A DNA stretch of 64,000 nt from Brassicibacter mesophilus (lineage in GTDB: Bacteria; Bacillota; Clostridia; Tissierellales; Proteiniboraceae). A program made the position numbers and the translations under genes. The stretch spans positions 372,001 to 436,000 of the forward strand of contig NZ_JBNPXI010000001.1 in NCBI RefSeq assembly GCF_050433385.1, written 5' to 3'. This document shows, piece by piece, positions 59,528 to 64,000 of this stretch (position 1 is its first letter; each line of letters starts with the position of its first letter). Below the pieces are notes generated by a model. It was not told the origin of the DNA. It saw nothing but the letters and a program-made list of their open reading frames with translations, and did not search any database.

Positions 59528-60715
59528 TTATCCCTCCAAAATATTCTTAATTTGGTCTAATTTATTTTTAAGTGATTTATTTGTTTCTCTTAAACTATTA
59601 CATTCCGTTACACATCTTTCATATAACTCCTTATAATCTATTATTTTTTCCTCAGTGTCTAGTAAAACACTCAAGTAATTATTTATAATATCTCTCCCAT
59701 AATTGGAATCTGGTGCCCATTTACCACCTAATTCTTCAACATATTTTGCTGACCCAGCCCAATCAAGTTTTTTGACTACATAATACCTATCATGTGGTTT
59801 TCCAATAGGTTCCTTGCCTACATATGCACTCATGTGGTTAAAATGAGCTCTTATACCATCATCTATCGAAGGAAAACGCTCATGATCTTGTTTTCTATTA
59901 CCTATTGGTTTTTTTATCTTTATACCGGCGAAGTTATTCATATCTTCAGAAACAACACCTGTGTATCTTCCAAAATTTGTTTCTTTTGCACTTTGACAAT
60001 ATAACACGTCTGTCCTTATCCCTGTAATCATACCATACTTGTAATATATCCTTGCTGCATCAATGAACTTAGCTGATGCTCCTTTAGTCTTAGCCCAAGA
60101 CTGCATTTGATCTATACTTGCAATAGATTTTCCTATTATTTCAATTTTCTGTTTTTCTTCTGAATACGGGATTTTTAAATACACACATACAGCAGCAACT
60201 ACTGCTTCTGCATATTCTTCCCAGTTTTCTAGTATTCTTAAAGTATCTCTTTGGTTACTCGCAAAGCCATATTCAACTATAACAGTTTGTACCTTACCAG
60301 TTTCTCTATTCATATAATAATAGTCCAATTTAGAGTTATTAGGATGTTTTCTTGAAAAAATTCTCCTATTTTTTGCACCAGCCTCTACAAGTTTTTCCAT
60401 AATATGCTTTGCTAATTTACCATCACTATAAATAGAATGAATAATCTCTGTTCCTTCAACAGATGTATCGTTGAAGTTATTAATATGATTAGAAATACAT
60501 ATTTCTGCACCCGAATCTCTAACTAATTTTGTTCTTTCTTGCTGACTCAGATATTTGTCTGAGTCTCTAGTTATTTTCACATGAACTCCAAGTTCTTTAA
60601 AGCGTTTATACTGATATAAGGATATTTTAAGAACCATATCCTTCTCAAGCCAATTTTCATTATTACCTCCTCCTGAATCTTTCCCACCATGGCCAGGATC
60701 CAAAATAATACTCAT
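59528..60715 (-). CDS. N-acetylmuramoyl-L-alanine amidase with glucosaminidase domain (endolysin-like)
   Basis: 395 residues. Domain 1 (about 1-180) is Amidase_3: zinc ligands in ILDPGHGGKDSGG (His9), Glu23 and ICISNHINN (His), catalytic Glu in VIVEYGFASN. Domain 2 (about 195-350) is a glucosaminidase/LytG-like fold: QSAKETNFGRYTG and MNNFAGIK. The last ~40 residues are a coiled coil (ELYERCVTECNSLRETNKSLKNK). No signal peptide, so export would need a holin, encoded three bases downstream. ATG 60715 follows GGGTGA. Likely a phage-type or phage-derived lysis gene; no structural phage genes are nearby. Confidence 0.85.
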   Translation of the reverse strand: MSIILDPGHGGKDSGGGNNENWLEKDMVLKISLYQYKRFKELGVHVKITRDSDKYLSQQERTKLVRDSGAEICISNHINNFNDTSVEGTEIIHSIYSDGKLAKHIMEKLVEAGAKNRRIFSRKHPNNSKLDYYYMNRETGKVQTVIVEYGFASNQRDTLRILENWEEYAEAVVAAVCVYLKIPYSEEKQKIEIIGKSIASIDQMQSWAKTKGASAKFIDAARIYYKYGMITGIRTDVLYCQSAKETNFGRYTGVVSEDMNNFAGIKIKKPIGNRKQDHERFPSIDDGIRAHFNHMSAYVGKEPIGKPHDRYYVVKKLDWAGSAKYVEELGGKWAPDSNYGRDIINNYLSVLLDTEEKIIDYKELYERCVTECNSLRETNKSLKNKLDQIKNILEG

Positions 60716-60905
60716 AAAATCACCCATTTATTTATTAATTTCAATACTATTTTCTAATTTAATATATTCACTATAGAATAAAATGTGAGCTTTAGCTTAG
60801 CATCAAAGATACCAATATTGTAAATTGACACATTTTCCTTTATCTGCTAAACTTTGTTTTATATAATACATAATAATGAGCTTTTTTTACTAGGAGGAAT
60901 GTCAT

Positions 60906-62252
60906 ATGAACACTACTAAGCAAAAAGATTTAGATAACTGGGTTAAAAAATATCTTTTATTTGAAGATATCAAAAAATATATTGAAGTTTTTTGGACAAA
61001 TCAGAGCTATTGCAATAGTTTCACACATTCAGCTTTGAGTAATAAGGATATAGATGATGCTGAAAAAAGACTTCTGAGATTCGCATCGTACATAAAGGAA
61101 GCTTTCCCAGAAGCTAAATCAACTGATGGAATAATAGAATCTCCTTTATTTCACATTCCAACTATGAAAGCTGCTTCAGAAAAGCTATATAATACTGAGC
61201 TATTCGGATCTTTGTGGCTAAAGGGAGATAACTTGTTACCAATAGCAGGTTCTATTAAAGCCAGGGGCGGTATTTATGAAGTGCTAAAGCATGCAGAAAC
61301 TTTAGCTTTAAAGCATAATTTACTTTCTGAAACAGATGATTATTCTATATTGTATAGCGCTAGACTAAAAGATTTCTTCTCGAATTATTCAATTGCTGTT
61401 GGCTCAACAGGCAATCTAGGGCTTAGTATAGGAATTACCAGTGCTAAGCTAGGCTTTAAAGTTACTGTCCATATGTCTTCGGATGCAAAGGAATGGAAAA
61501 AAAGCTTATTACGCGAAAAAGGAGTTACAGTCATAGAATATTCCTCAGATTATAGTGAGGCTGTGGAAGAAGGCAGAAAGCTTGCTATGTCTAATCCAAG
61601 GTGTCATTTCATAGATGATGAAAATTCAGTAGATTTATTTTTAGGATATTCAGTAGCTGCAAGAAGACTTGAGAAACAATTAAAAGAAAATAATATAGTA
61701 GTAGATAATAACCATCCACTTTTTGTTTATCTACCATGTGGTGTTGGCGGGGGGCCTGGTGGTGTTGCTTTTGGGCTGAAAACTATATTCGGAGAAAATG
61801 TTCATACTTTCTTTAGCGAGCCTACTCACTCTCCATGTATGTTGCTAGGATTAATGACTGGGATGCATGACAAGGTTTGCGTTCAAGACTTTGGACTAGA
61901 TAATATTACTGAAGCTGATGGCCTTGCAGTTGGCAGACCTTCAAGCTTTGTTGGGAAAATATTAGAAAACTTATTAAGTGGGATTTTCACAGTTGATGAT
62001 AATGAGTTATATAAGCTTTTAAAGCTTATAAAAGACACTGAGAATATTAGTTTAGAACCATCTGCACTAGCTGGTATGCCAGGTCCCTTTAGGCTGCTGA
62101 ACAGCGAAGCCGGCAAATTATATATCAGCACCAATAATTTATTAGATAAAATGAAATACTCGACTCATATTGTATGGTCAACAGGCGGGAATCTAGTACC
62201 TCAAAACATAATGGACTCATATTTAAAAAAAGGTGAGATGTTGCTGTCATAA
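60906..62252 (+). CDS. dsdA: D-serine ammonia-lyase (D-serine dehydratase)
   Basis: PLP enzyme degrading D-serine to pyruvate and ammonia, 448 residues. The Schiff-base Lys in AGSIKARGGIYEVL falls at residue 118, as in E. coli DsdA. PLP phosphate loop is PCGVGGGPGGVAFG; also STGNLGLSIGI and ADGLAVGRPS. AGGAGG is seven bases before the ATG. It stands alone on the plus strand between the lysis pair and the sda genes, with its own terminator; no dsdC or dsdX in the window. D-serine may come from peptidoglycan-like sources or racemisation. Confidence 0.93.
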   Translation: MNTTKQKDLDNWVKKYLLFEDIKKYIEVFWTNQSYCNSFTHSALSNKDIDDAEKRLLRFASYIKEAFPEAKSTDGIIESPLFHIPTMKAASEKLYNTELFGSLWLKGDNLLPIAGSIKARGGIYEVLKHAETLALKHNLLSETDDYSILYSARLKDFFSNYSIAVGSTGNLGLSIGITSAKLGFKVTVHMSSDAKEWKKSLLREKGVTVIEYSSDYSEAVEEGRKLAMSNPRCHFIDDENSVDLFLGYSVAARRLEKQLKENNIVVDNNHPLFVYLPCGVGGGPGGVAFGLKTIFGENVHTFFSEPTHSPCMLLGLMTGMHDKVCVQDFGLDNITEADGLAVGRPSSFVGKILENLLSGIFTVDDNELYKLLKLIKDTENISLEPSALAGMPGPFRLLNSEAGKLYISTNNLLDKMKYSTHIVWSTGGNLVPQNIMDSYLKKGEMLLS

Positions 62253-62294
62253 AAGAAATGCATATGTGAGATATCCTCACATATGCATTTCTTT
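62252..62294. terminator. Bidirectional terminator between dsdA and sdaAA
   Basis: Arms of 19 bases (AAAGAAATGCATATGTGAG and its exact complement) with a five-base loop, followed by T-rich sequence. It overlaps the sdaAA stop. Confidence 0.8.
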
Positions 62295-63165
62295 ATTCGC
62301 CAAAAATTCTTTTTTTGATTTCTATTCCTGTTTTAGTAGTGGCAATACCACCTAAAGCGGTTTCTCTAAGTTCTGAAGGAAGTGCTTTTCCTACTTTATA
62401 CATTGCTTCAACAACTTCATCAAAAGGGATTATACTTTCTACGCCTGCTAAAGCTAGATCAGCAGATAAAATCGCATTAGCTGCACCTGATGCATTCCTC
62501 TTTGCACACGGCGCTTCTACAAGTCCTGCAATAGGGTCACATATAAGCCCCATAATATTCTTTAATGCAATAGCCGCTGCATGTAAAGACATTTGAGGAG
62601 TTCCTCCAGCCATTTCAACCATTGCTGCTGCTGCCATTGCTGCTGCTGAACCACACTCTGCCTGACATCCTCCCTCAGCTCCAGATAGAGTTGCATTCTT
62701 AGCTATTATTTCTCCAATGCCTGCGGAAGTAAATAATGCATCGATCATTTCATCTTCACTAGCACCTAAAGCCTCCCCAGCTGTAATTATAGTTGCTGGA
62801 ATAATACCACAGGACCCAGCTGTAGGAGCTGCACATATTCTTCCCATAGCTGCGTTTACTTCAGAGCATGATAGAGCTCTAGCCATAGCTTTGTTAATTG
62901 TATCTCCGCCTATAGTCTTTCCAATTCTTCTATAACTTTCAACCTTTTTAGCATCTCCTCCTATTATTCCACCTACAGATTTGATGTCATTTTCAAGGCT
63001 AATCTTCGCTGAATTAAGCATTACTTCCAATCTACCTTTCATTCGTTGTCTCAGTTCCTCTTCAGGTAGTTCTGAAAGCTCACCTTCTTTTTTGATCACA
63101 ATTTGTGAGATCTTCAAGCTATATTGTTCAGTCAACTGTAATAATTCATATCCATAGTTATACAT
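62293..63165 (-). CDS. sdaAA: L-serine dehydratase, iron-sulfur-dependent, alpha subunit
   Basis: Catalytic subunit (290 residues) of the oxygen-sensitive 4Fe-4S L-serine ammonia-lyase of Clostridia, giving pyruvate and ammonia. Cluster cysteines and the catalytic region are seen in ALSCSEVNAAMGRICAAPTAGSCG (Cys100, 111, 119), GGCQAECGSAAAMAAAA and VEAPCAKRNASGAANA. It starts two bases after sdaAB with AGAGGTG inside the upstream gene, so the two subunits are translated together. Confidence 0.96.
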   Translation of the reverse strand: MYNYGYELLQLTEQYSLKISQIVIKKEGELSELPEEELRQRMKGRLEVMLNSAKISLENDIKSVGGIIGGDAKKVESYRRIGKTIGGDTINKAMARALSCSEVNAAMGRICAAPTAGSCGIIPATIITAGEALGASEDEMIDALFTSAGIGEIIAKNATLSGAEGGCQAECGSAAAMAAAAMVEMAGGTPQMSLHAAAIALKNIMGLICDPIAGLVEAPCAKRNASGAANAILSADLALAGVESIIPFDEVVEAMYKVGKALPSELRETALGGIATTKTGIEIKKRIFGE

Positions 63166-63166
63166 C

Positions 63167-63847
63167 TCAGCACCTCTTCTTAACTGGATTTATTGCTTTT
63201 ACTGATAATATATCTTCAATATTTGTTAACTGCTCTACTAGCTCTGATGGTATTTCACTGTCTGTTTCGATTATCATAGATGCTTCCTTTCCTTTTTTCT
63301 TTCTCTTAACCTTCATAATAGCAATATTAATTTCATTTTGAGCTAGTACTGTTGTCACTTTGCTTATTACGCCTTTTTTATCATTATGTCCAATTATTAA
63401 TGTCGGATAGTCTCCAGTTATCTTTACATTATACCCATCTATATTAGTTATTATTATGCTTCCTCCACCTATTGACGAACCTATTATTTCAACCTGACTT
63501 CCATCATTTTTATTGAAAATGATTTTAACAGTGTTTTCATGATAGTCCCCAAGGTCAGTCTCTACAAAAGCTACTTTTATACCCATTTCCTCAGCTATCT
63601 TCAACGAATCTCTAAGTCTTTCATCATAAGGCTCCATGCCAAGAATACCTGCAACTAAAGCTTTGTCTGTACCATGACCCTTGTATGTCATTGCAAAAGA
63701 GCCGTGTAAAACAAATGTAACAAAATTAAAGTTACTACCTGCAATATCCCTAGCAACTTTACCAAGTCTAGCTGCACCGGCAGTGTGTGAACTTGATGGC
63801 CCAATCATAATAGGACCTAGTATATCAAATACGCTATATTCATTCAT
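63167..63847 (-). CDS. sdaAB: L-serine dehydratase, iron-sulfur-dependent, beta subunit
   Basis: 226 residues. The N-terminal SDH-beta domain has FDILGPIMIGPSSSHTAGAARLG (serine-binding) and HGSFAMTYKGHGTDKALV; the C-terminal ~75 residues are an ACT domain (IGHNDKKGVISKVTTVLAQNEINIAIMK), which in this family may sense serine. AAAGGGAG upstream of the ATG. It is the promoter-proximal gene of the sda operon; TTACAT and TATTAT with a 16-base spacer at about 63895-63925 on the minus strand may be the promoter. Confidence 0.95.
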   Translation of the reverse strand: MNEYSVFDILGPIMIGPSSSHTAGAARLGKVARDIAGSNFNFVTFVLHGSFAMTYKGHGTDKALVAGILGMEPYDERLRDSLKIAEEMGIKVAFVETDLGDYHENTVKIIFNKNDGSQVEIIGSSIGGGSIIITNIDGYNVKITGDYPTLIIGHNDKKGVISKVTTVLAQNEINIAIMKVKRKKKGKEASMIIETDSEIPSELVEQLTNIEDILSVKAINPVKKRC

Positions 63848-64000
63848 AACGATACGATCTCCCTTTGTATGTTAATTTATCTATCACGAAATTCTATCAT
63901 AATACAATGCTGGATTCAATATGTAACTAAAACAATAATTCCTACTAATTATTGTACCCTCAGAACAAAAACATAAACAGAGTTATAAATATACATTGAT

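Noticed and set aside
1..64000. CRISPR array, rRNA or tRNA genes
   Set aside because: No regularly spaced repeats, no conserved rRNA blocks and no cloverleaf with a CCA end were seen on either strand by eye; a tRNAscan run would settle the tRNA question.

Overview
The window is AT-rich chromosomal DNA from a low-GC Gram-positive anaerobe, most likely a member of the Clostridia or Tissierellia. This is judged from the strong Shine-Dalgarno sites (AGGAGG-like), frequent TTG/GTG starts, dense U-tailed hairpin terminators, and the gene set: VanW, UppP, RodA, CstA with a LytS/LytTR pair, the HisZ/short-HisG type of histidine pathway, oxygen-sensitive iron-sulfur L-serine dehydratase, and a selenocysteine peroxiredoxin. 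Selenocysteine use and the serine/glycine and histidyl-dipeptide genes fit an amino-acid-fermenting anaerobe. No rRNA, tRNA or CRISPR array was recognised.

Layout. 1-0.9 kb: 5' part of an NCS2 purine/uracil permease, with a cre-like site upstream. 1.2-3.8 kb: overlapping vanW - DUF2225 - ogt operon. 4.1-4.9 kb: uppP. 5-9 kb: FtsA-like ATPase with a long C-terminal extension, nth, DUF503, nitroreductase. 9-13 kb: kbl-type acyltransferase, queG, signal peptidase, ZIP transporter. 13.2-14.8 kb: two damaged surface-protein genes. 15-25.6 kb: housekeeping genes (nfo, cysteine-desulfurase-like enzyme, rodA, NUDIX, glutaminase, nucleoside kinase, CBS, GNAT, RluA) and a truncated MltG-like membrane protein. 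25.6-28.95 kb: a decayed mobile island with a LexA-like stub, a transposase tail between inverted repeats, a secreted HExxH protein, a 44-aa membrane peptide and a truncated integrase. 29-35.5 kb: pssA, rRNA modification enzymes, trmB, a radical SAM protein. 35.6-43.2 kb: complete histidine operon hisZ-G-D-C-B-H-A-F-IE with a near-consensus promoter. 43.4-47.5 kb: cstA with its LytTR/LytS pair. 47.7-57.6 kb: parvulin, selenoprotein peroxiredoxin, recX, peptidases, mnmA, PadR-MFS. 57.7-63.9 kb: glycine riboswitch plus PfoR-like membrane protein, holin/endolysin pair, dsdA, sdaAA and sdaAB.

Main points of interest. (1) A tandem glycine riboswitch with its own terminator precedes a PTS_EIIC_2/PfoR-family membrane protein, a few kilobases from D- and L-serine dehydratases; this suggests an uncharacterised glycine/serine transport role. 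(2) A peroxiredoxin reads through an in-frame UGA exactly at the catalytic Cys position, has a SECIS-like hairpin just downstream, and lacks the usual C-terminal resolving Cys. (3) HisB appears to start at a CTG codon abutting the hisC stop. (4) An FtsA-family ATPase carries C-terminal repeats that resemble beta-grasp (ThiS-like) domains. (5) Several genes are interrupted (one in-frame TAA, one frameshift), and a phage-type lysis pair stands without other phage genes.

Start codons were chosen by ribosome-binding-site spacing and family alignment from memory. No database search was possible, so family names rest on motif recognition.
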